Below, one piece after another: positions 27,919-36,435 of a stretch of DNA of 64,000 bases (the first letter of the stretch is position 1; each line of letters begins with the position of its first letter). The notes beneath the pieces are model-generated. The model did no database searches and was not told the DNA's origin. It saw only the letters and a program-made list of their open reading frames with translations. Made by a program: the position numbers and the translations under genes. This stretch comes from Mucilaginibacter aquaedulcis (GTDB lineage: Bacteria > Bacteroidota > Bacteroidia > Sphingobacteriales > Sphingobacteriaceae), in contig NZ_JAUFPR010000003.1 in NCBI RefSeq assembly GCF_030409325.1, positions 620,001 to 684,000 of the forward strand. The letters run 5' to 3'.

Positions 27919-28114
27919 GTTTGCTATACGTTGTACGTGTTACGTTATACGTTTTTTATGTTTATTATCTGATTGTTATTGAGGGCAGTAAAGCAAATTC
28001 AACTCGCAGACTTGATCTGCTCATCGGAGATTACCTCGTACCTTGCAATGACGCTTTTGTTATATATTTTAATCTATGTTTCAAATCCGAAATCGAAACT
28101 CCGAAATCAGGACC
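27919..28114. repeat. Repeat-filled gap between nuoK and nuoL
   Basis: No gene is seen. Three different repeat types sit side by side: a degenerate tandem of TATACGTTGTACG-like units (27925-27960), a half copy of the TGTCATT family (28021-28052, ending CCTTGCAATGAC), and a degenerate tandem of TCCGAAATC units (about 28079-28112). Confidence 0.55.
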
Positions 28115-28444
28115 CTACCATTTCAGTCTGTTCAGCACATTGATATCAACCGAATTGGTATTCCGGTATATCATTACAATGATGGCCAGCCCTACTGCAA
28201 CTTCGGCCGCGGCCAATGCCATAATAAAAAATACGAAAACCTGTCCGCTGGCATCGCCACGATAAACCGAAAATGCTGTAAGCAACAGGTTCACCGCGTT
28301 AAGCATCAGCTCAACCGACATGAAGATCACAATGGCATTGCGGCGAATCAATACGCCTGTTACACCGATAGAAAAAATAATGGTGCTTAATAATATGTAA
28401 TGATTAAGCGGTACCGATTGTATGGTATTAGTTAAACTTTCCAT
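28115..28444 (-). CDS. nuoK: NADH-quinone oxidoreductase subunit K
   Basis: 109 residues, three membrane helices, part of the proton path next to NuoJ. Seen: LNHYILLSTIIFSIGVTGVL, MSVELMLNAVNLLL with the conserved membrane glutamate, and FFIMALAAAEVAVGLAIIVMIYR with the second glutamate. Its start overlaps the nuoJ stop by one base (TAATG), so the two are translationally coupled. Confidence 0.97.
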   Translation of the reverse strand: MESLTNTIQSVPLNHYILLSTIIFSIGVTGVLIRRNAIVIFMSVELMLNAVNLLLTAFSVYRGDASGQVFVFFIMALAAAEVAVGLAIIVMIYRNTNSVDINVLNRLKW

Positions 28445-28941
28445 TACGCAGTTTTAGGGTCTTTTGTAGCCAGCAATACAGCACCCACCATTGCCGATAA
28501 CAGCAATACAGATGATACCTCAAATGGCATTAAAAATTCATTAAACAATACTTTACCTAAGTTTTTAACCAGGCCAAGGTCGGGGTTTTTCAATATAACC
28601 GGGTTTGATACGCCCAGCGATTTTAAGGATGCCACCAGGGCAACAATTAAAATACCACCGCCAAACACACCGGCAAACTTTACCATAAAGGGTTTTACCG
28701 GCTCACTCTCCTTGTTCAGGTTAATAAGCATCAGGGTGTAAAGGAACAGTACCAGTATAGCGCCCATGTAAACTATAAAGTTAACGATGGCCAAAAACTG
28801 GGCATTCATTAAAATATAGTGAATGGTGAACGTAAAAAAGGTAAGTATCAGATAAAGGATACTGTGTACCGGGTTTTTAGCCGAGATAACCAGTATCGAA
28901 AAGAATATGGACAAAAACGCGATGAAGTAAAATGTACTCAT
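28444..28941 (-). CDS. nuoJ: NADH-quinone oxidoreductase subunit J
   Basis: 165 residues, five membrane helices. Typical sequence: KNPVHSILYLILTFFTFTIHYILMNAQFLAIVNFIVYMGAILVLFLY, with the ND6-like core. It forms part of the E-channel and quinone-side proton path. Separated from nuoI by 61 bases and coupled to nuoK. Confidence 0.96.
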   Translation of the reverse strand: MSTFYFIAFLSIFFSILVISAKNPVHSILYLILTFFTFTIHYILMNAQFLAIVNFIVYMGAILVLFLYTLMLINLNKESEPVKPFMVKFAGVFGGGILIVALVASLKSLGVSNPVILKNPDLGLVKNLGKVLFNEFLMPFEVSSVLLLSAMVGAVLLATKDPKTA

Positions 28942-29002
28942 GTTTATATTTACAAAATACCTTTGCCTTTTGATAAGATCAGGGCAAAGGTATAAAACTT
29001 CT

Positions 29003-29500
29003 TTATTGATTTAAGGGCGCCTCTACTAATTTGTCTTTACCGTAAATAAAATCTTTTCTTAAATAATCGGTAGGTACAATATCCCCGTCAAGGTAAATGG
29101 CCTCTTTAGGGCAAGCTTCTTCGCATAAACCGCAAAAAATGCAGCGCAGCATGTTTATTTCATACACAGCAGCGTACTTTTCTTCGCGATACAAGTTTTC
29201 TTCACCTGGTTTGCGTTCAGCAGCCGTCATGGTAATGGCTTCTGCGGGGCATGAAAGCGCGCATAAACCGCAGGCGGTGCAGCGTTCCTTACCATTTTCA
29301 TCGCGCTTAAGGGAGTGCATACCCCTAAAGTTTTCAGAAAATTCGCGTTTTTCTTCAGGATAACTGATCGTAACCGGTTTCTTGAAAAAGTGTTTCATGG
29401 TTGTGGCCAGGCCACCCATGATAGCAGGCAGGTAAGCACGCTCTAAAAAGTTGAGTGGCTTTACCTCCAATACTTTGCGCTTATTACTTAATGATTCCAT
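29003..29500 (-). CDS. nuoI: NADH-quinone oxidoreductase subunit I (ferredoxin-like)
   Basis: 165 residues with two 4Fe-4S motifs: CTACGLCALSCP and CIFCGLCEEACP. It carries the N6a and N6b clusters that pass electrons from NuoG/NuoCD-side clusters to NuoB. The N-terminal segment (LERAYLPAIMGGLATTMKHFF) contacts the membrane arm. Located 11 bases after nuoH. Confidence 0.97.
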   Translation of the reverse strand: MESLSNKRKVLEVKPLNFLERAYLPAIMGGLATTMKHFFKKPVTISYPEEKREFSENFRGMHSLKRDENGKERCTACGLCALSCPAEAITMTAAERKPGEENLYREEKYAAVYEINMLRCIFCGLCEEACPKEAIYLDGDIVPTDYLRKDFIYGKDKLVEAPLNQ

Positions 29501-29511
29501 TAGTTATATGC

Positions 29512-30543
29512 TTAATTTAAAAGAGTAGTTATAACACCGGTTAACACGATATTGGCAATAGCCAAAGGTATCAGTACTTTCCAGCCCAGATCCATCAGCT
29601 GATCATAGCGGAAACGTGGAATTGTCCACCGAACCCACATGAAAAAGAAGATAGAAAAGAATATTTTACCAAAAAATACCACCACGCCAATTATAGGGGC
29701 AATAGTAGGGCCCACATGTGCAGCAACCCAATCCATACCCGGGTAGTTATAACCTCCCCAGTACAGAGTAGCCATTACTGCCGATGATATGAACATGTTG
29801 ATATACTCCGCAAAAAGGTAAAAACCCAGTTTCATTGATGAATATTCGGTATGGTAACCACCTACAAGCTCGGTTTCGCACTCAGGCAAATCAAACGGTG
29901 AGCGGTTGGTTTCGGCAAACGCGCATACCAGGAACAACACAAAGCCCAGCGGTTGGCGCCAAACGTTCCAGGCAAAACCGTGCTGCTGCTCGGCTATTTC
30001 TTTTAAGCTTAAGGTACCGGTTAACATCAATAAGGCGATAATAGATAGGCCCATTGAAATTTCATAGCTGATATTTTGTGAGGCCGCCCGGATAGCGCCT
30101 AACAACGAGTATTTGTTGTTTGATGCCCAGCCGCCTATCATAATGCCGTATACACCTAATGATACTACGCCAAAAATGTACAGGATGCCCACGTTAATGT
30201 CGGTAACCTGCAAATCAAAGGTATGGCCGCCGATAACTATAGCCTGCCCCCATGGAATCACTGCCGAACCTATACAGGCCGTTAATATAGCCAGCGAAGG
30301 GCCTACAATAAACAGAAAAGGTGTTGCATTGGTAGGGATGATCTCTTCTTTCAGGAACATTTTACCGCCATCTGCAAGGGGTTGCAAAATCCCCCAGGGA
30401 CCGGCACGGTTAGGGCCTATCCTGTCCTGGAAAAATGCAGCTACTTTACGCTCGGCATAGGTAGAATACATGGCCACAACAAGGCTGATAGCGAAAATGA
30501 TCACGATCAGTACAATCCTAAATATTAAATCAGTAGTTTCCAT
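29512..30543 (-). CDS. nuoH: NADH-quinone oxidoreductase subunit H
   Basis: 343 residues, about eight membrane helices. It forms much of the quinone-binding chamber. Seen: YAERKVAAFFQDRIGPNRAG and LQPLADGGKMFLKE, then ETNRSPFDLPECETELVGGYHTEY, the quinone-side loop. The start codon shares one base with the nuoG stop (TAATG), indicating coupling. Confidence 0.97.
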   Translation of the reverse strand: METTDLIFRIVLIVIIFAISLVVAMYSTYAERKVAAFFQDRIGPNRAGPWGILQPLADGGKMFLKEEIIPTNATPFLFIVGPSLAILTACIGSAVIPWGQAIVIGGHTFDLQVTDINVGILYIFGVVSLGVYGIMIGGWASNNKYSLLGAIRAASQNISYEISMGLSIIALLMLTGTLSLKEIAEQQHGFAWNVWRQPLGFVLFLVCAFAETNRSPFDLPECETELVGGYHTEYSSMKLGFYLFAEYINMFISSAVMATLYWGGYNYPGMDWVAAHVGPTIAPIIGVVVFFGKIFFSIFFFMWVRWTIPRFRYDQLMDLGWKVLIPLAIANIVLTGVITTLLN

Positions 30544-31532
30544 TATAAGCGTGTATCCCTTTCAAATTGTTCTTTGTTGGCTTCCATCAGTACCGGGTTG
30601 GTTTTAACCACCGGCAGCGGTGTAAACTCGTAGTGATTAGAGCTGATAACCGATTTATGTGATATTTTGCGCGGACCTTCAATTACCCAATCAGCGGTTT
30701 TCTTTTTATCAAAGCGGCAGGTATTGCAAATAAACTCCTCTACCTCCCCATAAACATCCTTACGGCCTGTTACCCTGATCACATCTTCGCCTTTGTACCA
30801 TAAGGTAACTTTACCGCAGCACTTATCGCAATCGCGGTGTGCATCTACCGGTTTGGTGAACCATACACGGTTTTTAAAGCGGAAAGTTTTATCAGTTAAT
30901 GCTCCTACCGGACAAACGTCAATAATGTTTCCTGAAAAATCGTTATCAACAGCTTTGGTGATATATGTTGATATTTCAGAATGATCGCCCCTGTTCAGGA
31001 TACCGTGTAAACGGGTATTGGTGATCTGATCGGCAGTGAACACGCAGCGGTAGCATAGGATGCAACGTGTCATGTGCAGCTGTATCTTATCGCCAATATC
31101 AATCTTTTCAAATGTACGGCGGTCAAACTCGTAGCGGGTTTTTGCTGCGCCGTGCTCAAAGCCTAAATCCTGCAGGTGGCATTCGCCGGCCTGATCACAC
31201 ACAGGGCAATCAAGCGGGTGGTTAAGCAATAACATTTCAACCACACCTTTGCGCGCCTCAACAACTTCGGGCGAAGTAATATTTTGTACTTCCATGCCAT
31301 CCATAACCGTGGTTCGGCATGAAGCTACCAGTTTTGGCATAGGGCGAGGGTCTTTTTCAGAGCCTTTGCTTACTTTAACCAAACAGGTACGGCATTTACC
31401 GCCACTGCCTTCCAGCTTGGAATAATAGCACATAGCAGGCGGAACAATATCGCCACCTATCTGCCTTGCGGCATTAAGTATGGTTGTTCCTGGTTCTACT
31501 TCAACGGGTATTCCGTCTATGGTTACTTTCAT
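30543..31532 (-). CDS. nuoG: NADH-quinone oxidoreductase subunit G, short form
   Basis: 329 residues, against about 900 in E. coli. It keeps the N-terminal 2Fe-2S ligands (MCYYSKLEGSGGKCRTC), the HPLDCPVCDQAGECHLQD cluster region, CILCYRCV, and a last cysteine-rich segment (CDKCCG and CNTC). The molybdopterin-oxidoreductase-like C-terminal domain is missing, and the protein ends soon after the last cluster; to my knowledge this short form is usual in Bacteroidetes. It passes electrons from NuoF/NuoE toward NuoI. Its ATG directly abuts the inverted repeat around the four-helix-bundle gene. Confidence 0.95.
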   Translation of the reverse strand: MKVTIDGIPVEVEPGTTILNAARQIGGDIVPPAMCYYSKLEGSGGKCRTCLVKVSKGSEKDPRPMPKLVASCRTTVMDGMEVQNITSPEVVEARKGVVEMLLLNHPLDCPVCDQAGECHLQDLGFEHGAAKTRYEFDRRTFEKIDIGDKIQLHMTRCILCYRCVFTADQITNTRLHGILNRGDHSEISTYITKAVDNDFSGNIIDVCPVGALTDKTFRFKNRVWFTKPVDAHRDCDKCCGKVTLWYKGEDVIRVTGRKDVYGEVEEFICNTCRFDKKKTADWVIEGPRKISHKSVISSNHYEFTPLPVVKTNPVLMEANKEQFERDTRL

Positions 31533-31990
31533 TAAGTCAAAATTAAAAATTCAAAAGTCAAAACCATTTTACCGGTTCAACTTCAACTTAAATCATTTTT
31601 GTAAGTTAATTACTATGGAAGCAATGATCTTAGAAAGCTCATCGGCCTCAGTTATTAAAATATTTATATTTTCTTTCTCATTCGTCAGAATTGTATCTCT
31701 GATCAAACAAAGCCAGTATTTTGTTTCGTTGGCAGATTTTAGTGCTATTGTGTAAAAGTTCCTAAAATCTTTAGTCGTACTACCCGACTTTGCCTCTATT
31801 ATATTTGCTCCTATCGAAGTTCCACTTCTTAGCAGCTGGTCAAACATCGAAAAGTATATTCTTTCATATTTGGCTGTTGATATGAATTGCACTAACTCTT
31901 TCGAGAACTGATAACATCTGTGTTTGATGTCAAAAGGCTTTTCGCTCAACGCTTCCTATTTTGAATTTTTACTTTTTAATTTTGACTTAA
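31533..31990. mobile_element. Putative S23-type hairpin element between nuoF and nuoG
   Basis: 458 bases fill the whole nuoF-nuoG gap. TTAAGTCAAAATTAAAAA at 31532-31549 is repeated in perfect inverted form at 31973-31990 (18 of 18). Both arms extend inward with similar AATTCAAAA/AAGTCAAAA units. One end touches the nuoF stop codon and the other the nuoG ATG (the outermost T is its last base on the plus strand). A four-helix-bundle gene fills the loop. That it is or was mobile is inferred from this layout. Confidence 0.5.
31593..31949 (-). CDS. Four-helix-bundle protein, S23/IVS-encoded family
   Basis: 118 residues, soluble, all helical. The family signature is clear: FDQLLRSGTSIGANIIEAKS, then DFRNFYTIALKSANETKYWL. 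Members occur inside intervening sequences of 23S rRNA, and the fold is shared with the accessory proteins (Avd) of diversity-generating retroelements, which bind nucleic acid. The molecular role is unknown. The only start that gives the full N-terminal helix is TTG at 31947-31949 (first residues MSEKPFDIKHR). The gene interrupts the complex I operon between nuoF and nuoG, in the same direction, with inverted repeats 40-60 bases outside each end, and is not part of complex I. Confidence 0.9.
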   Translation of the reverse strand: MSEKPFDIKHRCYQFSKELVQFISTAKYERIYFSMFDQLLRSGTSIGANIIEAKSGSTTKDFRNFYTIALKSANETKYWLCLIRDTILTNEKENINILITEADELSKIIASIVINLQK

Positions 31991-33352
31991 TTACCCCGCT
32001 GTTTCCAACTTCGGTAATGGATCAGCATAATGCGCCAGTCCATAGTTTCTTGTTGTGGCTTCGGCGCCGTTTGTTACGTGCCATTCAAATTCATCCCTGA
32101 AATGGCGGATGGCGCTGGCTACCGGCCATGCTGCCGCATCACCCAGCGGACAAATCGTGTTGCCTTCAATCTTCTTAGATACATCAACCAGCAGGTCCAT
32201 GTCGCTCATTTTGCCATGGCCATGTTCTAAACGGTGCAATACTTTTTCCATCCATCCGGTACCTTCACGGCAAGGCGAACATTGTCCGCAACTTTCGTGG
32301 TGGTAAAAACGGGCGAAGTTCCAGGTATTACGAACGATACATGCATCTTCGTCATAAGCTATAAAACCTCCTGAACCCATCATAGTGCCAGTTATAAAAC
32401 CGCCATCGGCTAATGACTCATAGCTCATTAAGCGAGGTTCATTGTTGATGGTTTTCAATATCAGGTTAGCCGGTAAAATTGGCACTGACGAACCTCCTGC
32501 TACTACTGCCTTCAGTCGTTTGCCGTTGGCTATACCACCACAATATTCGTCAGAGTATAAAAATTCTTCAACCGGTAAACCCAGGTCAATTTCATAAACA
32601 CCTGGTTTTTTCAGGTTACCGCCAGCCGAGATCAATTTGGTACCTGTACTACGACCTATACCCAATTTAGCATACTCGTCGCCGCCTTCGTTTACAATAG
32701 GCACTACCGCCGCAATTGATTCTACGTTGTTCACCACTGTTGGCCTACCGTATAAACCCGCGATAGCCGGGAATGGTGGTTTAATGCGTGGGTTACCACG
32801 TTTACCTTCTAACGACTCCAACAAAGCGGTTTCTTCGCCGCAAATGTAGGCGCCGCCGCCCGGTTGTACGTACAATTCAAGATCGTAACCTGAACCTAAT
32901 ATATTTTTGCCTAAAAAGCCTTTAGCTTTAGCTTCGGCAATTGCTTTTTCCAGTATCCTGATCTGCGGCATCATTTCGCCGCGAACATAAATGTATGAGG
33001 TATTGGCACCCAGTGCAAAGCTCGATACAATCATACCCTCAATTAACAAGTGAGGGATATAGGTCATGAGGTAACGATCCTTAAAAGTACCGGGTTCTGA
33101 TTCATCGGCATTACAAACCAGGTAACGAGGCACTCCTTCGGGCTTAGCCAAAAAGCTCCACTTCATACCGGTTGGGAAACCAGCACCACCACGACCGCGT
33201 AAACCCGACTTCTTCACTTCCTCTACCACTTCATCGGGCGACATCGTTTTCAGTGCCTTTTCAACAGCCGCGTAACCACCCTTTGAGCGGTAAACATCAA
33301 ATGTATTGATGCCTGGTACGTTTATATGTTCTAATAGTAATTTGCGACCCAT
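31991..33352 (-). CDS. nuoF: NADH-quinone oxidoreductase subunit F
   Basis: 453 residues. Holds FMN and the NADH site and one 4Fe-4S cluster. Seen: SGLRGRGGAGFPTGMKW, NADESEPGTFKDR, YICGEETALLESLEGKRG and the cluster motif CGQCSPCREGT. It accepts electrons from NADH and passes them to NuoE and NuoG. The stop codon abuts the S23 element; upstream lies a 120-base gap of degenerate repeats before nuoE. Confidence 0.98.
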   Translation of the reverse strand: MGRKLLLEHINVPGINTFDVYRSKGGYAAVEKALKTMSPDEVVEEVKKSGLRGRGGAGFPTGMKWSFLAKPEGVPRYLVCNADESEPGTFKDRYLMTYIPHLLIEGMIVSSFALGANTSYIYVRGEMMPQIRILEKAIAEAKAKGFLGKNILGSGYDLELYVQPGGGAYICGEETALLESLEGKRGNPRIKPPFPAIAGLYGRPTVVNNVESIAAVVPIVNEGGDEYAKLGIGRSTGTKLISAGGNLKKPGVYEIDLGLPVEEFLYSDEYCGGIANGKRLKAVVAGGSSVPILPANLILKTINNEPRLMSYESLADGGFITGTMMGSGGFIAYDEDACIVRNTWNFARFYHHESCGQCSPCREGTGWMEKVLHRLEHGHGKMSDMDLLVDVSKKIEGNTICPLGDAAAWPVASAIRHFRDEFEWHVTNGAEATTRNYGLAHYADPLPKLETAG

Positions 33353-33472
33353 TTGGTTAAATTCTAAACTCTAATTACTAAAATCTAATCTCTAAATTGT
33401 AAAAGCTAAATTGTCCTATCCTTAGTCTTCAGTCCTTTGTCTTTTATCCTTACGTCCTAAAGTCTTGTAGTC
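33353..33472. repeat. Degenerate tandem repeats between nuoE and nuoF
   Basis: Two blocks: about 33360-33410, variants of CTAAACTCTAATTACTAAAA, then about 33415-33475, variants of CCTTAGTCTTCAGTCC and TCCTTACGTCCTAAAGTC. No gene or clear hairpin. The structure recalls the other low-complexity operon gaps in this window, but the unit is different. Confidence 0.5.
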
Positions 33473-33997
33473 CTAATTCTTAGCTTTTGCTGTTAATTCT
33501 CCGATCAATTTATCTACCGATTCGTTAGTTAAATTTTCGTAGAAGGTATACTCAGGACCTATTTGTAATACCGGGCCAAAGCCGCAGGCAGCAAGGCACT
33601 CAACCCCGCGCCAGCTAAACAAGCCATCAGGAGTTACCTCTCCCTCTTTTACACCCAGCTTTTGCTCAATATGATCCATTATTTTTTCGGCACCTACCAG
33701 GCAGCAACCACTGGTACGGCAAACCTCCAGTACATATTTACCCTGCGGGCGTAAAAAGTACATGGTATAAAACGAGGCTACTTCGTAAACCTCAATAGGT
33801 AATATTTTCAAATAAGCAGCAACCTTATCCATGGCAGGCACACTTAACCAGCCAAACTCGGCCTGTACAAAATGCAGTATAGGCAGCAAGCCCGACTTTT
33901 GTTTTCCTTCTGGATAACGGCTAACTACATCATCAAATTTAGCAATCAGCTCCGGCGAAAATTCAACCGGCACCTGAGCATCTTCAACTCTAAGCAT
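33473..33997 (-). CDS. nuoE: NADH-quinone oxidoreductase subunit E
   Basis: 174 residues, thioredoxin-like fold with a 2Fe-2S cluster. The cysteine ligands appear as CRTSGCC and CLAACG. It receives electrons next to NuoF (cluster N1a). The start overlaps the nuoD stop region by 8 bases, so translation is probably coupled. Confidence 0.96.
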   Translation of the reverse strand: MLRVEDAQVPVEFSPELIAKFDDVVSRYPEGKQKSGLLPILHFVQAEFGWLSVPAMDKVAAYLKILPIEVYEVASFYTMYFLRPQGKYVLEVCRTSGCCLVGAEKIMDHIEQKLGVKEGEVTPDGLFSWRGVECLAACGFGPVLQIGPEYTFYENLTNESVDKLIGELTAKAKN

Positions 33998-35201
33998 CTA
34001 ATTCTCCGGCTATAACGTTTAAACTACTCATGTTAATAATCGCGTCTGATAATAGCATACCACGGCTCATTGGCGCATACATCTGGTAATTGATAAAGCT
34101 TGGCCTGCGGAAATGCAAACGGTATGGGCTGCGCCCGCCATCATTTACCAGGTAAAAACCTAACTCGCCATTGGCACCCTCAACCGAGTGATATACTTCG
34201 GTATTAGGGGTTGGTATCTCGCCCATCACAATTTTAAAGTGATAAATGAGGGCTTCCATGTTATTATAAACTTCTTCTTTCGGAGGCAGGTAAAACTCAG
34301 GCACATCGGCGTGGAAAATATCCGTTGGCTCTTTTTCCAGTTTTACAAGGGCCTGCTCAATAATGCGCATACTCTGCCACATTTCCTCGTTACGTACCAA
34401 AAAGCGGCTGTAAACATCGCCGTTGGTACCTACAGGCACTTCAAAATCAAAATCTTCATATGACGAGTATGGGTTCATGGCCCTTACATCATAATCAACA
34501 CCGGCGGCGCGCAGTAAAGGACCTGTCCAGCTGTAGCTTAACGCGGTTTCGGCACTAACGGCAGCCACATCTTTAGTGCGGTCAACAAAAATGCGGTTAC
34601 GGTTAAACAGTGATTCAAATTCTCTTAACGTTACAGGGAAGTTTTTAAGGAACGCACGCAGCTTGCGGAAGGCAATAGCGTTAAAATTACGTTCAAAGCC
34701 CCCTATACGGCCAATATTGGTGGTAAGGCGCGATCCGCAGATCTCCTCATAAATTTCATAAATAGCCTCACGGTGCTCCATCATGTACAGGAAGCCTGTA
34801 AATGCGCCGGTATCAACACCCAATACACCATTACAGATGATGTGGTCAGATATACGGGCAAGTTCCATGATAATTACACGCAGGTAATCAACCCTTTTTG
34901 GAGTTTGGATACCCAGCAGCTTTTCAACCGTCATGTGCCAGCCCATATTGTTGATGGGTGACGAGCAATAGTTTAAACGGTCGGTTAGCGGAGTGATCTG
35001 GTAAAAGGGCCTGTGTTCGGCAATTTTTTCAAACGCACGGTGTATATAACCTATGGTTGATACGCCGCTAACAATTCTTTCACCATCTAACTGCAGCACG
35101 TTTTGAAACACACCGTGGGTTGCAGGGTGGGTTGGGCCCAGGTTAAGGGTTGAAAGTTCGCTTTGCGGATCGTTGTCTGTATATACAGGATGATTTTGCA
35201 T
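33990..35201 (-). CDS. nuoD: NADH-quinone oxidoreductase subunit D
   Basis: 403 residues. The 49-kDa subunit that forms the quinone-binding site with NuoB. Seen: NLGPTHPATHGVFQNVLQLDGE near the N terminus, IGYIHRAFEKIAE, and the C-terminal YRLHFRRPSFINYQMYAPMSRG. Separate from nuoC, not fused as in E. coli. A hairpin repeat (35221-35313) lies between it and nuoC. Confidence 0.98.
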   Translation of the reverse strand: MQNHPVYTDNDPQSELSTLNLGPTHPATHGVFQNVLQLDGERIVSGVSTIGYIHRAFEKIAEHRPFYQITPLTDRLNYCSSPINNMGWHMTVEKLLGIQTPKRVDYLRVIIMELARISDHIICNGVLGVDTGAFTGFLYMMEHREAIYEIYEEICGSRLTTNIGRIGGFERNFNAIAFRKLRAFLKNFPVTLREFESLFNRNRIFVDRTKDVAAVSAETALSYSWTGPLLRAAGVDYDVRAMNPYSSYEDFDFEVPVGTNGDVYSRFLVRNEEMWQSMRIIEQALVKLEKEPTDIFHADVPEFYLPPKEEVYNNMEALIYHFKIVMGEIPTPNTEVYHSVEGANGELGFYLVNDGGRSPYRLHFRRPSFINYQMYAPMSRGMLLSDAIINMSSLNVIAGELDA

Positions 35202-35220
35202 CAGTATAATTGTTTAATCA

Positions 35221-35313
35221 GTATCGAGTAGTTAGTATCAAGTAGCAAGACTATTGCTGTGTACTTTTTGAGTAATTCAAAAATCCTGATACTTGATACC
35301 AACTACTTGATAC
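35221..35313. repeat. Hairpin repeat with 30-nt arms (GTATCAAGTA family), copy 2
   Basis: The left arm (35221-35250) and the complement of the right arm (35284-35313) agree at 26 of 30 positions; the loop is 33 bases. It is the same family as 20324-20415 (arm length 30, loop 32), with the same GACTA after the left arm. It lies in the nuoC-nuoD gap. Confidence 0.85.
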
Positions 35314-35327
35314 TAAATCTATATATG

Positions 35328-35831
35328 TTATCTTCCGAAGAAGTAATCCTTTTTATCAACACGGTTCGGGTCTTCCAGCGGAAATTCTTTTCGCATCGGG
35401 AAGGCCGTCATATCGTCAACATTCAATACACGGCGCAGATCGGGATGGCCGTCAAATATAACTCCAAAAAAGTCATACGTTTCACGCTCCATCCAGTTGG
35501 CACCATCCCATAATACCGTAGCGGTAGGGATATGCACATCGGCATCACTTAAAAACACTTTGATACGTATGCGGGTGTTGGTGGTAAGGCTGTGCAGGTG
35601 GTATATAACACCAATCTGTTTTTCCTGCTCCGGATAATGTATGCCGGTAATATCAGTTAAAAATATAAACCTTAAAGCGGCGTCCGTTTTTAAAAAGGTA
35701 AGTACGTCTATGATCTGCTCACGACTGATTTCCACCGTTAGCAAACCATAAGGTTCGCCCACAACGGTTACCTGCTGGTCAAACTTTTCACCAAGTCTTT
35801 TTAAAAGTTCTTCGTTGGGTATCTGGGCCAT
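35328..35831 (-). CDS. nuoC: NADH-quinone oxidoreductase subunit C
   Basis: 167 residues, the 30-kDa subunit of the connecting module. Seen: LTDITGIHYPE, WMERETYDFFGVIFDGHPDLRRVLN and the final MRKEFPLEDPN. It has no redox centre. Its start is 2 bases from the nuoB stop on the minus strand. Confidence 0.96.
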   Translation of the reverse strand: MAQIPNEELLKRLGEKFDQQVTVVGEPYGLLTVEISREQIIDVLTFLKTDAALRFIFLTDITGIHYPEQEKQIGVIYHLHSLTTNTRIRIKVFLSDADVHIPTATVLWDGANWMERETYDFFGVIFDGHPDLRRVLNVDDMTAFPMRKEFPLEDPNRVDKKDYFFGR

Positions 35832-35833
35832 TA

Positions 35834-36376
35834 TTATTGGATTCCGTATTTAGCTAACAATTCCTGGTATTTAGGCTCGTTTCTGCGGCGAAGCGATTCT
35901 GTTTGCACCAGCTTTTGAATATTAATAAAACCATCAATAATAGCTTCGGGGCGTGGAGGGCAACCCGGTACATAAACATCAACCGGTATTACTTCATCTA
36001 TACCCTGTAATACAGAGTAAGTATCAAATATACCACCGCTTGAGGCGCATGCACCTACAGCCATAACCCAGCGGGGCTCGGCCATTTGCAGGTATACCTG
36101 CCTTAATACAGGTGCCATTTTTTTGGCGATAGTACCCATAACCATTAAAAGATCGGCCTGGCGGGGCGAAAAGCTTAAACGCTCGGCACCAAATCTGGAA
36201 AGGTCATAATGTGAAGCCATGGTTGCCATGAACTCGATGCCACAGCATGAGGTAGCAAAAGGCAGAGGCCATAATGAATTTGAGCGTGCTATACCTATTA
36301 CTTTATCAAGCGAGGTAGCAAAAAATCCGGCGCCTTCTATTCCTGCAGGGGCATCAACTAATTGAATATCACTCAT
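35834..36376 (-). CDS. nuoB: NADH-quinone oxidoreductase subunit B
   Basis: 180 residues. Carries the N2 4Fe-4S cluster that reduces quinone. Ligands are visible in SCCGIEFMA, GACASSGGIFD and YVPGCPPRPEAIIDG. Coupled closely to nuoC, but separated by 218 bases from nuoA, with a possible own promoter at 36428-36435. Confidence 0.98.
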   Translation of the reverse strand: MSDIQLVDAPAGIEGAGFFATSLDKVIGIARSNSLWPLPFATSCCGIEFMATMASHYDLSRFGAERLSFSPRQADLLMVMGTIAKKMAPVLRQVYLQMAEPRWVMAVGACASSGGIFDTYSVLQGIDEVIPVDVYVPGCPPRPEAIIDGFINIQKLVQTESLRRRNEPKYQELLAKYGIQ

Positions 36377-36427
36377 TGCACTATTTTAATAGAAATTTAC
36401 CATTCCGATAAGACGGATCAGCGATTA

Positions 36428-36435
36428 CAAATTTA
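36428..36435 (-). promoter_or_regulatory. Candidate internal -7 promoter element for nuoB
   Basis: On the minus strand TAAATTTG, matching TAnnTTTG, 51 bases upstream of the nuoB start at 36376. It would allow expression of nuoB to nuoN apart from nuoA. Motif evidence only. Confidence 0.3.

Noticed and set aside
27921..28390. Plus-strand frames over the nuoK-nuoL gap and nuoK
   Set aside because: They lie opposite nuoK or through degenerate repeats; nuoK on the minus strand is clear.
31593..31949. An accessory subunit of complex I in the nuo operon
   Set aside because: The sequence matches the S23 four-helix-bundle family, and the gene is enclosed by inverted repeats; nothing ties it to complex I function.
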